This document shows positions 60,109 to 61,517 of a DNA stretch of 64,000 bases, piece after piece. How positions within the stretch are numbered: position 1 is the stretch's first letter; each line of letters begins with the position of its first letter. Below the pieces are notes generated by a model. It had not been told where the DNA came from. It saw only the letters and a program-made list of their open reading frames with translations, and searched no databases. Source of the stretch: Sinohyriopsis cumingii (Eukaryota > Mollusca > Bivalvia > Unionida > Unionidae); assembly GCA_028554795.2 (NCBI GenBank), contig CM068835.1:35296401-35360400 (forward strand). The letters run 5' to 3'. The position numbers were made by a program, and so were the translations under genes.

Positions 60109-60328
60109 GCATACATACATACACACACACATACATAGGCAGTTATGTGCAAAGTGTGAAAAGAAAGGGACTTGGTTGATGGGAAACAAAGAGACTTACT
60201 TGGTTGTGGGGACAGGAATGGCATATCTTGCCCGGTATAACTGTAGGGCACTGTGTAAACTCTGGAAATGTTTGTATCTCCTTCTAACTGTCCATTTGTA
60301 TTCTCCATGGCTTACTTCTATTGTATAT
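3405..60328 (-). CDS. PLD1: Phospholipase D1/2 gene, 15 internal exons visible (partial at both ends)
   Basis: This gene encodes a PX-PH-HKD phospholipase D, which hydrolyses phosphatidylcholine to phosphatidic acid and choline on cytosolic membrane faces. Reading the minus strand, fifteen exons follow one another in the family's domain order: second half of PX, basic linker, PH domain with the CC dipeptide, first catalytic half with HKD1 (H-x-K-x4-D, then GG and YGRWDD), a long loop, the WxGKDYxNF block, TPRMPWHD and FTK, and the LLPKS block. Exon lengths total 2831 nt, about 943 codons. Phases agree at every junction except between the loop exon and the exon at 6846-6994, where one small exon seems to be missing from my model. 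The start codon, first half of PX and second HKD are outside the window. Invertebrates usually have one gene ancestral to PLD1 and PLD2, so the symbol means family rather than strict orthology. Confidence 0.93.
3516..5822 (-). other. PLD1: PLD intron
   Basis: The intron between the LLPKS and TPRMPWHD exons holds one SINE of family A (4474-4795). The rest is AT-rich sequence with no feature that I recognise. Confidence 0.8.
4474..4795 (-). mobile_element. SINE family A, tRNA-derived, with 9-bp target duplication
   Basis: Read on the minus strand from 4795, the element begins with a tRNA-like head: an A-box-like GTGGCATAGTGGTTAGAGC and a B-box GGTTCGAACC. A body with CATTAAGAGGTTAG and TGTCAGGATAATGTGACTGG follows, and the end is a short CA/TG-rich tail. 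Direct repeats ATGTGCATC at 4465-4473 and 4796-4804 are the target-site duplication. It is a non-autonomous retroposon transcribed by Pol III and mobilised by a LINE. Confidence 0.9.
5823..5941 (-). CDS. PLD1: PLD exon: TPRMPWHD and [15 protein letters not shown] block
   Basis: The 119-nt exon starts with the last two bases of an Asp codon and ends in phase 0 at GTAACT. It encodes [20 protein letters not shown], then [20 protein letters not shown]. Nearly every residue is diagnostic of PLD1/2 ([37 protein letters not shown]). Confidence 0.97.
5942..6845 (-). other. PLD1: PLD intron with a G-rich patch
   Basis: About 6092-6170 is unusually G-rich for this window (runs such as GGGGGTGGGGTG and GGGTTGGGGGAG), possibly the remnant of an inserted element. 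Nothing else is recognisable. Confidence 0.6.
6846..6994 (-). CDS. PLD1: PLD exon: [13 protein letters not shown] block
   Basis: The 149-nt exon follows a TCTTTCTTTCACAG acceptor and ends GAAG|GTAATT. It encodes [20 protein letters not shown], then [22 protein letters not shown]. The second part matches [23 protein letters not shown], the start of the second catalytic lobe. It needs two bases from the preceding exon, but the loop exon ends in phase 0, so an exon of length 3n+2 probably lies in 6995-13197. A weaker in-frame acceptor (GAACAG before SPDDK) could join directly instead. Confidence 0.92.
7080..7560. repeat. Degenerate tandem repeat, TGACATACTGTCAGAAACTA-type
   Basis: At least eight diverged units share GTGACATACTGTCAGAAACT followed by ATGATGCTACTGTG and a variable spacer. 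The first two units are nearly identical; later ones decay (CATGTAACATATATTCATAAAC). The array lies just upstream (gene sense) of the 6846-6994 exon. Confidence 0.8.
7690..7840. repeat. Short tandem repeat, about 30-bp unit
   Basis: About five diverged units of the form GTGACAGTACAACCACTAAT with variable ends. No coding or regulatory role is visible. Confidence 0.7.
8740..9712. repeat. Decayed 'tgaccttgac' dispersed repeat
   Basis: Several diverged blocks contain TGACCTTGATTGTGCTACAC, AATTTCATC, 'gaagatatgacctt' and similar phrases, in the style of intergenic repeats common in bivalve genomes. Related fragments occur at 9950-10130, 10690-10800, 17560-17750 and 18520-18720. Short open frames inside it are not conserved between blocks, so I treat them as chance. 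Confidence 0.5.
9722..9934 (-). mobile_element. SINE family B with 12-bp target duplication
   Basis: Read on the minus strand, the head GGCCCAGAGTGGCCGAGTGA and a GGGTTCGAGTCTCGG B-box resemble a Leu/Ser-type tRNA. The body has AAGCTTGCCAGTAGCTTCTC, the CCGGG-rich block and GGCCGCCATGTATAGCC, and the tail is (CAA)n. The target duplication TATTTCAAATGG is at 9710-9721 and 9935-9946. The head is shortened compared with the copy at 24013. Confidence 0.92.
10229..10288. repeat. (TA)n microsatellite
   Basis: An uninterrupted TA run of about 28 repeats lies immediately left of the foldback element. Confidence 0.95.
10299..10581. mobile_element. Foldback / MITE-like inverted-repeat element
   Basis: The two halves are inverted copies. 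ATCATACAGGTTAGAGAAT at the left end pairs with ATTCTCTAACCTGTATGAT at the right end. CCCCTCACCTC pairs with GAGGTGAGGGG, and the inner ACCATGCACACATCAC pairs perfectly with GTGATGTGTGCATGGT around a loop of about 25 bp. The right arm has extra sequence including a GGTTCGAATC tRNA-like B-box in inverted context. No gene is inside. The structure fits a short foldback transposon or a head-to-head duplicated SINE-like fragment. Confidence 0.8.
12060..12450. repeat. About 50-bp minisatellite, 8 copies
   Basis: The units contain GAACTTGATCATTGGGCAAC, ACCTGTTAATATCATGTATA and TGCCCTCAT. Copy similarity is high, with scattered substitutions. Confidence 0.9.
13198..14373 (-). CDS. PLD1: PLD exon: very long disordered loop (392 residues)
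   Basis: The exon is 1176 nt, phase 0, with acceptor TTTTTTGTACAG and donor GTAAGT. It is open along its whole length in a gene of otherwise 64-158-nt exons. The encoded segment is rich in Ser, Asn, Asp, Glu and Lys, has no hydrophobic core, and ends with basic stretches ([25 protein letters not shown]). It lies exactly where PLD1 has its regulatory loop between the two catalytic lobes. That loop is roughly 100-150 residues in mammals. Exon residues 69-82 and 94-107 are a duplicated D-I-A-[ND]-S-S-G-G-S...L-H motif. The methionine just upstream at 14394 precedes the acceptor and is not a start. Confidence 0.88.
14693..15016 (-). mobile_element. SINE family A with 12-bp target duplication
   Basis: Same structure as the copy at 4474. 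The minus-strand head at 15016 (GACCGCTCCAGTGGCCTAGT) carries the A-box-like region and a GGTTTGATCCC B-box, and the other end has a (TG)n tail. The direct repeat CAAATCAATGAA flanks it at 14681-14692 and 15017-15028, so the insertion is clean and probably recent. Confidence 0.93.
16650..17035. repeat. 52-bp minisatellite, about 7 copies
   Basis: The units contain GTAACAGTACAGTGTAATAT, TTGAGTACATTTTTTTCCTG and TGACTCTAGG. Central copies are almost identical and the outer ones more diverged. The array ends about 130 bp from the 17163-17226 exon. Confidence 0.9.
17163..17226 (-). CDS. PLD1: PLD exon: start of the loop region
   Basis: The 64-nt exon has a TTTTTCCAG acceptor and a GTATTT donor. 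It completes a lysine codon and encodes [20 protein letters not shown] plus Q. HK-LADLG matches HRLTDVGS of PLD1, after which the family diverges into the variable loop. It ends in phase 0. Confidence 0.88.
17227..18765 (-). other. PLD1: PLD intron
   Basis: The intron is filled by the TTAA-flanked MITE (17755-18511) and flanking 'tgaccttgacc' repeat remnants (17560-17750, 18520-18720). No coding sequence is seen. Confidence 0.8.
17755..18511. mobile_element. piggyBac-like MITE flanked by TTAA
   Basis: The terminal inverted repeats CCCTTTACCTCA and TGAGGTAAAGGG are perfect and directly flanked by TTAA (17751-17754 and 18512-18515). CCC termini with TTAA duplications are characteristic of piggyBac elements. 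No transposase frame is inside, so the copy is non-autonomous. Near the right end are two or three subterminal repeats around GACGTCAAAAGGCGC and CATGCGAATGGAGTAGAG. A related, longer copy is at 39607-40800. Confidence 0.9.
18766..18911 (-). CDS. PLD1: PLD exon: first HKD catalytic motif
   Basis: The 146-nt exon encodes [20 protein letters not shown], then [20 protein letters not shown] and GRWDDETH. Exon residues H20, K22 and D27 form the HxKxxxxD signature. The H and K here, with those of HKD2, make the active site, in which the nucleophilic His forms the phosphatidyl-enzyme intermediate. The GG-x-D-x-x-YGRWDD block follows as expected. All key residues are intact. The second HKD must come from exons before position 1. 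Confidence 0.97.
18912..20689 (-). other. PLD1: PLD intron
   Basis: AT-rich sequence without a recognised element. 19810-20250 has diffuse similarity to the 'agtgacactgac'-type mollusc repeats. Confidence 0.6.
20690..20803 (-). CDS. PLD1: PLD exon: [11 protein letters not shown] block
   Basis: The 114-nt, phase-0 exon has a TTTTTCAG acceptor and a GTACAG donor. It encodes [20 protein letters not shown], then [18 protein letters not shown]. It aligns with [21 protein letters not shown]...SEYTKRTLMRLHPNIKV, the strand and helix that precede HKD1. Confidence 0.95.
20804..22965 (-). other. PLD1: PLD intron
   Basis: Nothing coding is seen. A compact GC-rich hairpin, GGGGGGACTCCCCC, lies at about 21143-21156, followed by G-rich sequence to 21210. 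Confidence 0.6.
22966..23047 (-). CDS. PLD1: PLD exon: [10 protein letters not shown] block
   Basis: The 82-nt exon follows a long pyrimidine tract and ends GCT|GTATG. It encodes [20 protein letters not shown] followed by VILTRKA. This is the LSPEIFLKRP...WRLDxxLKRKA segment of the first catalytic lobe. It starts with one base and ends in phase 0, in agreement with both neighbours. Confidence 0.94.
23048..24626 (-). other. PLD1: PLD intron
   Basis: The intron contains a SINE of family B (24013-24266). Around it are diverged direct repeats of about 70-100 bp with 'gaccttgatctgcc' and 'ccaactgcaaactgcacaga' (23810-23900, 24320-24500). No coding sequence is seen. Confidence 0.7.
24013..24266 (+). 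mobile_element. SINE family B with 11-bp target duplication
   Basis: This is a full-length copy. The head GGGGCCCCGAGTGGCCGAGT continues into GGTCTAAAACGCTCTCC, and the B-box region is GGGTTCGAGTCTCGG. The body matches the other copies and the tail is ACAACAACTACAACAAC. The direct repeat AAGCTACAAAC at 24002-24012 and 24267-24277 is the target-site duplication. Confidence 0.94.
24627..24710 (-). CDS. PLD1: PLD exon: catalytic core, [20 protein letters not shown]
   Basis: The 84-nt exon encodes [20 protein letters not shown] then EIFITGW. It aligns with [28 protein letters not shown] of PLD1. The donor is placed at GTG|GTGAGG, so that the junction rebuilds WWLTPEIY. The slightly earlier GT would break the frame. 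Family members usually have ITDWW, so ITGWW is a D-to-G difference. Confidence 0.93.
24876..25190 (-). mobile_element. SINE family A, diverged copy
   Basis: The body matches the other family A copies (tgatttggatttt... , TCACATTATCCTGACA, CCTCTTAATGCTGAG). The tRNA-like head at the right end is eroded (GGTTCGAACC retained). No clear target duplication was found. Confidence 0.87.
25325..25440. repeat. Short tandem repeat, about 25-bp unit
   Basis: Four to five copies of GCATACAGAAAAATGATGAT with small variations. Confidence 0.75.
25600..25775 (-). mobile_element. tRNA-derived SINE-like repeat, third family
   Basis: On the minus strand, from about 25765, GTGGCAGCCTAGTTGGTTGA looks like an A-box, and GTGGGTTTGATACC is a B-box 40-50 nt further on, as in a tRNA gene. 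A non-tRNA body (AAGGTCAGCAAGAGTTTGCT ...) follows. Only one copy is present, so borders are approximate. It lacks the features of a functional tRNA acceptor stem. Confidence 0.55.
26390..26680. repeat. 24-bp minisatellite, about 12 copies
   Basis: The unit is CCTTTCCACATTTGTATGTGATGA or close to it. Since 24 is a multiple of three, both strands show open frames made of 8-residue repeats (plus strand PHLYVMTF). There is no start context, splice context or composition change to suggest coding. Confidence 0.92.
27147..27296 (-). CDS. PLD1: PLD exon: end of PH domain to start of catalytic core
   Basis: The 150-nt exon has a CCTGTTAG acceptor and a GTGAGT donor. It encodes [20 protein letters not shown], then the [16 protein letters not shown] segment. 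The family pattern is L-x-C-x-S-x-R-x-A-x-W-W-x-x-x-I followed by RF-x-S-x-A-P-x-R...A-x-W. This joins the last PH strand and helix to the first strand of the phospholipase fold. Confidence 0.93.
27297..29385 (-). other. PLD1: PLD intron
   Basis: The intron contains the 82-bp minisatellite (27620-28165). The rest is AT-rich and unrecognised. Confidence 0.75.
27620..28165. repeat. 82-bp minisatellite, 6 copies
   Basis: The units contain CAAACATATGGCCAAATGTT, TGAATTTAAGTATGAACTT and CAGTCAGTGAAATCCAGC. Two units carry an extra block of about 21 bp (TAAAATCAAGCCTAGCATCT) that is a local duplication of the unit end. Confidence 0.92.
29386..29538 (-). CDS. PLD1: PLD exon: PH domain core
   Basis: The 153-nt exon has a CATTACAG acceptor and a GTAAAT donor, with one base plus 50 codons plus two bases. 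It encodes [15 protein letters not shown], then [13 protein letters not shown], then GLLVTNLTR. It aligns with RWLIVKDSFLLYMKP...DKEFKIKVG...GIRIDNLSR of human PLD1, the PH domain that binds PtdIns(4,5)P2. The fit with the previous exon (SK|RWL) is exact. Confidence 0.94.
29700..30150. repeat. 25-bp minisatellite, about 17 copies
   Basis: The unit is close to AGTAGAAACAGTGAGACCAT TCATT, with variants ATAAAC and CGTAG. It begins about 160 bp upstream (gene sense) of the PH-core exon. Confidence 0.93.
30240..30787. repeat. 141-bp minisatellite, left part (units 1-4)
   Basis: Four diverged units share 'caagattttcaagatggc', 'catactggacat', 'GGCACCATTTTTATTT', 'aggaccaa' and 'cttctggt'. The fourth unit stops at 30787 and resumes at 38749, so it is interrupted by the 7.96-kb element. 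Its two parts (about 115 and 28 bp) add up to one unit. Confidence 0.85.
30788..31130. repeat. Left terminal inverted repeat, palindrome-rich
   Basis: It starts CCCCTACAAAAAAAAATTCA and carries repeated palindromes GTTCATGAAC and variants (ATGTTCATGATC, AGTTCATGAACA, TGAACTTTTATGAAC). It is an inverted match to the right end of the element and to the end of the 56568 copy. Confidence 0.75.
31435..31755 (+). pseudogene. Possible promoter and first exons of the TIR element's gene
   Basis: A CCAAT-like GATTGGTTAATATAAGT (about 31490) precedes an ATG at about 31600 ([31 protein letters not shown]) with a GTAAGT donor soon after. About 60 bp on, GGTTTGGTGAGAGCAAAATT reads [19 protein letters not shown] up to another GTGAGT donor. 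[12 protein letters not shown] resembles the small beta-rich segment found upstream of BEN domains in some invertebrate proteins. The fragment is short and the call is tentative. Confidence 0.3.
32229..32322. repeat. Compound microsatellite
   Basis: (TG)n, (TA)n, (TTTA)n and (CA)n runs follow one another. The resulting peptide frame is an artefact. Confidence 0.95.
32503..32934 (+). pseudogene. LINE endonuclease, C-terminal part, frameshifted
   Basis: One frame reads [20 protein letters not shown] and on to QFTNP. After a one-base shift near 32630 another frame reads [20 protein letters not shown], then [11 protein letters not shown] and [13 protein letters not shown]. These are the GDFN, HGHxLDW and SDH motifs of the AP-endonuclease fold in LINEs. 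The frame is cut at 32934 by the transposon and resumes in phase at 35335 or 35338. Confidence 0.88.
33188..33314 (+). promoter_or_regulatory. Putative transposon promoter: duplicated block, CRE and TATA
   Basis: A block of about 55 bp is duplicated (ACTAATGCCATGCGGCTGCT and ACTAATGCCAGGCGGCTGCT). The first copy has a perfect CRE palindrome TGACGTCA at 33226-33233; the second has the variant TGACGTAA. It ends with TATATAAA at 33307-33314, about 115 bp before the ATG, a plausible TATA box. Confidence 0.55.
33429..35117 (+). CDS. Probable transposase of the CACTA-like element (562 aa)
   Basis: A single uninterrupted exon encodes 562 residues. The N-terminus has cysteine pairs (C13-x2-C16, C57/C60, C93-x2-C96), probably a zinc-binding DNA-recognition module. 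An acidic Ser-rich linker follows (about 138-175). The conserved C-terminal two thirds contain FVDSSK (D263), [11 protein letters not shown] (D317), CFLCEWDSR (C336, C339), [13 protein letters not shown] (H385), [11 protein letters not shown] (H493-H498) and [11 protein letters not shown] (E512, E515). The order D, D, CxxC, HxxH-type, E is the one described for RAG1/Transib/CACTA transposases. I infer a DDE nuclease that cuts and pastes the element. I recognise the protein as one of a family scattered as 'uncharacterized protein' in invertebrate genomes. The absence of any break suggests a recent or active copy. Confidence 0.75.
   Translation: MPRKCVNTADNFCYICGEVTFANQKKSINSQVKKAYHLYFGCKVGDQDKPWAPHICCATCTTQLSQWLNCKRSSMPFAVPMVWREPSNHLNDCYFCLVPPLSGGITKRKKSRIVYPNIPSALRPVPHGEGLPIPEPPAEYSLDSSDEDKGESTCSSPGPSACSDPDFHCGASSTPHRITQEELNDLIRDLDLSKNKAELLGSRLQQWNLLEEDVTITAYRKRHQQLEPFFRKESNLIFCSDIEGLMNALKITHDPQEWRLFVDSSKLSLKAVLLHNGNILPSIPVAYGVHMKETYDNLRQLLNSIEYNKYSWHLCGDLKVVALLMGLQQGYTKYMCFLCEWDSRAREMHYMRKEWTHRQNVAIGEKNIQHPALVEAQKILLPPLHIKLGLMKNFVKAIDRTLPAFRYLHEKFPRLSEAKIKEGVFVGPQIRELFKDDRFNNLLEGDAKQAWNAFRLVSTNFLGNVRAENYKELVEDMLMKYKKLGCNMSLKIHFLHSHLDFFPSNCGIVSDEHGERFHQDIATMEQRYQGKWSTTMLADYCWTLLRDAPEQLYKRQAKKSKM
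35335..37329 (+). pseudogene. LINE reverse transcriptase, broken
   Basis: The sequence continues the endonuclease frame: [20 protein letters not shown], then the RT palm with [13 protein letters not shown] stop (TAA at 36037-36039) is followed by [28 protein letters not shown] and [14 protein letters not shown] frameshift after 36450 leads to [10 protein letters not shown] (YADD at 36489-36500). Another break precedes [16 protein letters not shown] and the C-terminal [14 protein letters not shown]...WNELPTELR, ending at 37329. All RT motifs are recognisable but at least three lesions prevent expression. Confidence 0.92.
37510..37541. repeat. (ATT)n LINE tail
   Basis: About nine ATT repeats follow CACTATACAAAGTCCTC, the usual microsatellite tail of CR1/L2-like LINEs. 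It marks the 3' end of the inserted LINE. Confidence 0.9.
37655..37890 (+). pseudogene. Coiled-coil / BEN-like exon remnant of the TIR element (copy 1)
   Basis: The polypyrimidine stretch CTCTATCTTTCTTTCAG looks like a 3' splice site. The frame after it reads [20 protein letters not shown], a TGA, then [16 protein letters not shown], a heptad-like coiled coil. It continues NLIKL, a stop, [13 protein letters not shown]. ALxIFTKELxDRS resembles the start of a BEN domain (LxxxFTxEELAxSSLSG). The copy at 55600 preserves more of it. Shared and private stops show a dead gene. Confidence 0.45.
37984..38233 (+). mobile_element. SINE family B inside the TIR element
   Basis: A full-length copy: GAGGCCCCGAGTGGCCGAGT head, GGGTTCGAGTCTCAGG B-box region, and an (ACA)n tail. 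It interrupts the TIR element between ACATAACACAC and the sequence GTGTTTTGCTAAGAGTC. The corresponding site at about 56010 has no SINE, confirming an insertion. Confidence 0.92.
38410..38748. repeat. Right terminal inverted repeat, palindrome-rich
   Basis: Dense TTCATGAAC, AGTTCATGAA and GTTCAAGAAC words end in ATGATCATGTCGTATGG. It is collinear with 56230-56568 and inverted relative to 30788-31130. Confidence 0.78.
38749..38890. repeat. 141-bp minisatellite, right part (rest of unit 4 and unit 5)
   Basis: AACAAGATTTTCTAGATGGC, GGTCATACTGGACATCAG and GGCACCATTTTCATTAGGAC continue the array that stops at 30787. Confidence 0.82.
39358..39428 (-). mobile_element. SINE family A, tail fragment only
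   Basis: GTGTGTGATTTGGATTTTTA then CTTAGCTTTAACAATTTTTC and GTCATATTGCTACAATGTCT match the 3' end of family A. The body and tRNA head are missing, so it is a 5'-truncated insertion. Confidence 0.85.
39607..40800. mobile_element. piggyBac-like MITE, longer copy with internal duplication
   Basis: TIRs CCCTTTACCTCA/TGAGGTAAAGGG are flanked by TTAA at 39603-39606 and 40801-40804, as in the 17755 copy. About 408 bp are duplicated in tandem inside (GCCTGTGAATTGTTAAGCAA at about 39694 and again at about 40102), which explains the length difference (1194 versus 757 bp). No transposase frame is present. Confidence 0.92.
41770..41890 (+). mobile_element. LINE 3' tail fragment
   Basis: GATTAGTTCTGTAACTGAGT followed by TACCTTCGCTAAATAAAG and a decayed (ATT)n closely resembles the end of the LINE remnant at about 50350-50411. 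Upstream sequence has no recognisable RT, so it is a strongly truncated copy. Confidence 0.55.
42000..42330. repeat. Degenerate tandem repeat
   Basis: Diverged units of about 35-40 bp have the pattern GTCAAATCTCACAAAAGTTTTAGT. Both borders are vague. Confidence 0.6.
42500..43070. repeat. Diverged direct repeat with 'aggtggaaatcttagg' words
   Basis: Two blocks (about 42590-42840 and 42840-43060) repeat in the same order: TTTATTTCAGGTGGAAATCT, AGGACAACT, TTTGCATATT/CTGCACATT, CCACC(A/T)GAA, GGTTTAGGCAGAAA, and AAACCCATCTGAAAT. A local duplication of about 240 bp followed by decay is likely. Confidence 0.7.
43217..45186. mobile_element. Long-TIR DNA element without a gene (about 1.97 kb)
   Basis: The ends CTCTGCTTTAAAGGGGA and TCCCCTTTAAAGCAGAG are a perfect 17-bp inverted repeat. 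Inverted similarity continues inward to GGTGTGACGTCATTTGAGAC near 43440 and GTCTCAAATGACATCACATC near 44960, giving imperfect TIRs of roughly 230 bp. No transposase frame is inside. The middle has small direct repeats with CGAATCAGC (44300-44380). I could not define a target duplication. It lies about 230 bp from the 45414-45571 exon. Confidence 0.78.
45414..45571 (-). CDS. PLD1: PLD exon: start of PH domain with palmitoylation-type CC motif
   Basis: The 158-nt exon has a TTTTCCAG acceptor and a GTAAAT donor, and encodes 52 codons plus two bases. It reads [18 protein letters not shown], then [13 protein letters not shown], then GCCGCFKK...GRWSK. This matches the LxxSxLSFIxxLGxKGxEG...GGxRI...CCG...RWSKRW region of PLD1/2. 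The adjacent cysteines align with the cysteines palmitoylated in mammalian PLD1, so this membrane anchor is probably conserved. It is flanked by the largest intron (29539-45413). Confidence 0.93.
45893..46122 (+). mobile_element. SINE family B, 5'-truncated
   Basis: It starts inside the tRNA-like head (GGTCTAAAGCGCTCTCCATT), keeps the B-box GGGTTCGAGTCTAGG, the body with GGCCGCCATGCATAGCC and an (ACA)n tail. Confidence 0.92.
46405..46428. repeat. (GA)n microsatellite
   Basis: A short AG/GA run, partly continued as an imperfect GAGACAGACAGAGG stretch to about 46450. Confidence 0.9.
46817..46887. repeat. (TG)n(TA)n microsatellite
   Basis: A short TG run followed by about 30 TA repeats. Apparent Tyr-Ile frames on both strands come only from this. 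Confidence 0.95.
47878..47951. repeat. (TA)n microsatellite
   Basis: An uninterrupted TA run of about 35 repeats preceded by an A-run. Confidence 0.95.
48905..50411 (+). pseudogene. Ancient LINE reverse-transcriptase remnant with (ATT)n tail
   Basis: In shifting plus-strand frames I can read [43 protein letters not shown] (from KKAFDxxxHDILxxKL), [20 protein letters not shown], and [17 protein letters not shown] at the expected YADD position. The right end is GCAACTGAGTCACCCTCATT and (ATT)n. Many stops and shifts show an old, dead copy. It differs from the LINE at 32497. Confidence 0.8.
50936..51062. repeat. 36-bp tandem repeat, 4 copies
   Basis: The unit contains TGATCAATTGATCCTGACAA and TAATCT. 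TGATCAATTGATCA is itself a palindrome, so the array can form small hairpins. Confidence 0.85.
52070..52600. repeat. Decayed mollusc-type 'gaccccaaaatcaata' repeat
   Basis: About four to five diverged blocks of 110-130 bp contain 'gaccccaaaatcaatatgcatcctcc', 'taagtgcaa' and 'caaagtttgg' phrases. Similar wording is common in bivalve intergenic DNA. Small open frames here are incidental. Confidence 0.5.
53117..53154. repeat. (TG)n microsatellite
   Basis: About 18 uninterrupted TG repeats. The (TH)n reading frame on the minus strand is an artefact. Confidence 0.95.
53227..53412. repeat. Dispersed repeat, copy 1 of 2
   Basis: ATATATCTGTTGTTGTATTT, AGGCACAGCAGAAGAC, CAAGGGTTTCTATTTAACTG, CTGAGATAACCAGAAGGAGG and GGAAAAGTAAGGTTAGCAAA recur in the same order and orientation at 54357-54556. 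It is possibly an old SINE or a segmental duplication. Confidence 0.75.
53826..53891 (-). CDS. PLD1: PLD exon: short pre-PH helix
   Basis: The 66-nt, phase-0 exon lies between a TTGTTTCAG acceptor and a GTAAGTTT donor. It encodes 22 residues, [20 protein letters not shown] plus ET. It corresponds to the QLEDYLxxILxxPMYRNYHAT helix just before the PH domain in PLD1/2. It is too short to recognise alone, but its position, phase and borders fit exactly between its neighbours. Confidence 0.87.
53985..54355. repeat. 47-bp minisatellite, about 7 copies
   Basis: The unit contains CAAAAGCACTATAAAAAGAG, CACAGCTACTGACACTGTAC and TGTACAT. The central copies are almost identical. Confidence 0.93.
54357..54556. 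repeat. Dispersed repeat, copy 2 of 2
   Basis: Collinear with 53227-53412 (see that entry). This copy has a longer T run after CAAGGGTTTC. Confidence 0.75.
54590..55075. repeat. About 82-bp minisatellite, 6 diverged copies
   Basis: The units share CAGACCTTTAGCATCCTGCT, GGATGGCATAAACA and CCATGCCAAGGCATCA, with substitutions in each copy. Confidence 0.85.
55122..55484 (-). mobile_element. SINE family A with a 39-bp internal duplication
   Basis: A family A copy with the head at the right end (CTGCTTTGGTGGCCTAGTGG, B-box GGTTCGATCCC). The segment ATTTTTATAAGTCTTTGGTA through GGATCGAA is present twice in tandem (about 55350-55388 and 55389-55427). The left tail is short. It abuts the partial TIR element. 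Confidence 0.9.
55486..56568. mobile_element. Partial second copy of the TIR element (with empty LINE and SINE sites)
   Basis: Collinear with 32485-32496 joined to 37542-38748: GTGTAAGGGATTAAATAATT at its start is the uninterrupted LINE target. GAGTTGGATCATAAATGTTC, the coiled-coil/BEN exon and the GTTCATGAAC-rich right end follow, ending at TTTGTAGG (56561-56568). The left half of the element is missing; the copy begins at the border of the SINE A. Confidence 0.82.
55600..55990 (+). pseudogene. Coiled-coil / BEN-like exon remnant (copy 2, more complete)
   Basis: After CTTTATCTTTCTTTCAG the frame reads [20 protein letters not shown], a TGA shared with copy 1, then [14 protein letters not shown]. 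After a shift it reads [36 protein letters not shown], two stops, then [12 protein letters not shown]. The pattern L-x-x-x-FT-x-E-L-x-x-x-S-I-S-G...L(D)-x-x-x-(I/M)-x-x-L-I matches the first helices of a BEN domain, a DNA-binding and protein-interaction fold. It is not functional. Confidence 0.48.
56569..57145. repeat. About 30-bp minisatellite, about 18 copies
   Basis: The unit contains GTGTTTCCATGTACAGCATG then ATTATTTGCTT. The right half has variants AGCATAACAGTATATATTTG. It starts exactly where the partial TIR element ends. Confidence 0.93.
57476..57605 (-). CDS. PLD1: PLD exon: linker after the PX domain
   Basis: The 130-nt exon has a TAG acceptor and a GTATGC donor. It completes the split lysine codon and encodes [20 protein letters not shown] followed by a RFPKK...LVRPDG stretch. 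Position and pattern match the charged linker between PX and PH in PLD1 (human RRHTFRRQ... and SLPR segment). It ends in phase 0. The strongly basic, low-complexity character is typical of this weakly conserved linker. Confidence 0.88.
58336..58392. repeat. CATA/CATG/CACA microsatellite
   Basis: Mixed CATA, CATG and CACG repeats. Confidence 0.9.
60066..60140. repeat. (CATA)n microsatellite
   Basis: About 17 CATA units with CACA interruptions, starting 60 bp from the splice donor of the PX exon. Confidence 0.93.
60200..60328 (-). CDS. PLD1: PLD exon: PX domain, second half
   Basis: The 129-nt exon follows a pyrimidine-rich TTCTTCAG acceptor and ends at a GTAAGT donor. It starts with one base of a split codon and ends with two. 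It encodes 42 full codons beginning [10 protein letters not shown], then [22 protein letters not shown]. The basic RRRYKHF stretch is the phosphoinositide-binding block of PX domains, which targets the enzyme to PtdIns-containing membranes. The preceding exon with the first PX strands was not found up to 64000. Confidence 0.93.
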
Positions 60329-60376
60329 CTGAAGAAGAAAAAAAAATAAAGAAAAAAAAATACATAAATAAATAAA

Positions 60377-60560
60377 TATGTTGTTGTGTTGGGTTTAACA
60401 CCATTTCTTAGTCCAAGATAGGCTATACATGGTGGCAAGTCAAACTGGTTCAGGAACAACCTGGGAAAACCACTTTAAGAACCTCTGACCCATGGGAAGC
60501 TACTGGCAAATATTTATTAATACCCAAATTGGTGAAGTTGGAGACATGAACCCACACAAA
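60377..60560 (-). mobile_element. SINE family B, diverged copy
   Basis: On the minus strand the TGAACCCACACAAACAGAGG side is the eroded tRNA-derived part, followed by CCAGTAGCTTCCCATGGGTC, the ...CCATGTATAGCC block and a degenerate tail (CAACACAACAAC). It is older than the other copies by its substitutions. Confidence 0.8.
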
Positions 60561-61517
60561 CAGAGGTGAAATAACTGAATGTAAGAAAATTACAACAGAC
60601 AATGTTCTGCCCTTTCTGTTTTTTTCAACTGATCAAATACATACAGACAACTCCAAATGAAACAAAGCCAGAAATAATCCATGACTATCATTATATCTAA
60701 ATTTTGTAATAACCAAGGAAAATAAGTATAAACTGCAGAAGGGACCTTCATAATATGTATTATTTTGTTTTAAATTATTATTTTGTTTTAAATGTTGTTT
60801 ACTGTACTTGTTTCCTTGCAATGAGGTTGATTTCTAAGTCACCATTTTTATAGAACAGATTTTCATAGAACAGGTCATTGGCAGCCATATGTATCTTTCC
60901 CTCATTTTTTTAAATTCCATACTTTGCAGTGTTAATTCTTTACAAAGATTAGATGGATGGGTACATTTAGAATACAAAGTTCTGTTGCATTATGTAACTG
61001 AAAGGCTTGTTGAACTGGCAAATTTACAGTACTGCAAGCCATGGTTCACTTCCCTTTCTTCCATCCAGGAAGTATAAATACATGTTTAATGTATGGGAAT
61101 CTCAATAGTTTCCAAGCTATGACTGACGGTTTATTCCAGACATTGTATTGATACTTGGTTCAATGATAACAAGTACCAATTCTTTGTCACTGCAAGATTA
61201 ACAACTCTCAATAGTTATTTAATGTTAAACCACCTTGAACCAATTATCCATGTCCCTGAAGATGAATCAAAATTCTTATACCAGTGTGCACATATACAGA
61301 CCACACCAAATTATTTCCCACGGAACCTGAACTTCACCGAAGGAGCTGCATGGCAAATTTTTAAAATGACTGAGGGAAAAGTGTCACCACCCCAGAGTCT
61401 CTGTCTGGTAGAGATGCATAAAAATTCTAAAACTACTGTGCACATCTACAGACACCTAGAAATTATATCCCAAACTTCAAGCCTCTATCTCGACTCGTGT
61501 AAAAGATGCACAAGTTA

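Larger units (their letters stand above)
57606..60199 (-). other. PLD1: PLD intron (2.6 kb)
   Basis: It holds only microsatellite tracts: CATG/CACA-rich 58336-58392, a C run at 58495-58503, and (CATA)n at 60066-60140. Short frames in 58200-58750 have no recognisable features. Confidence 0.75.
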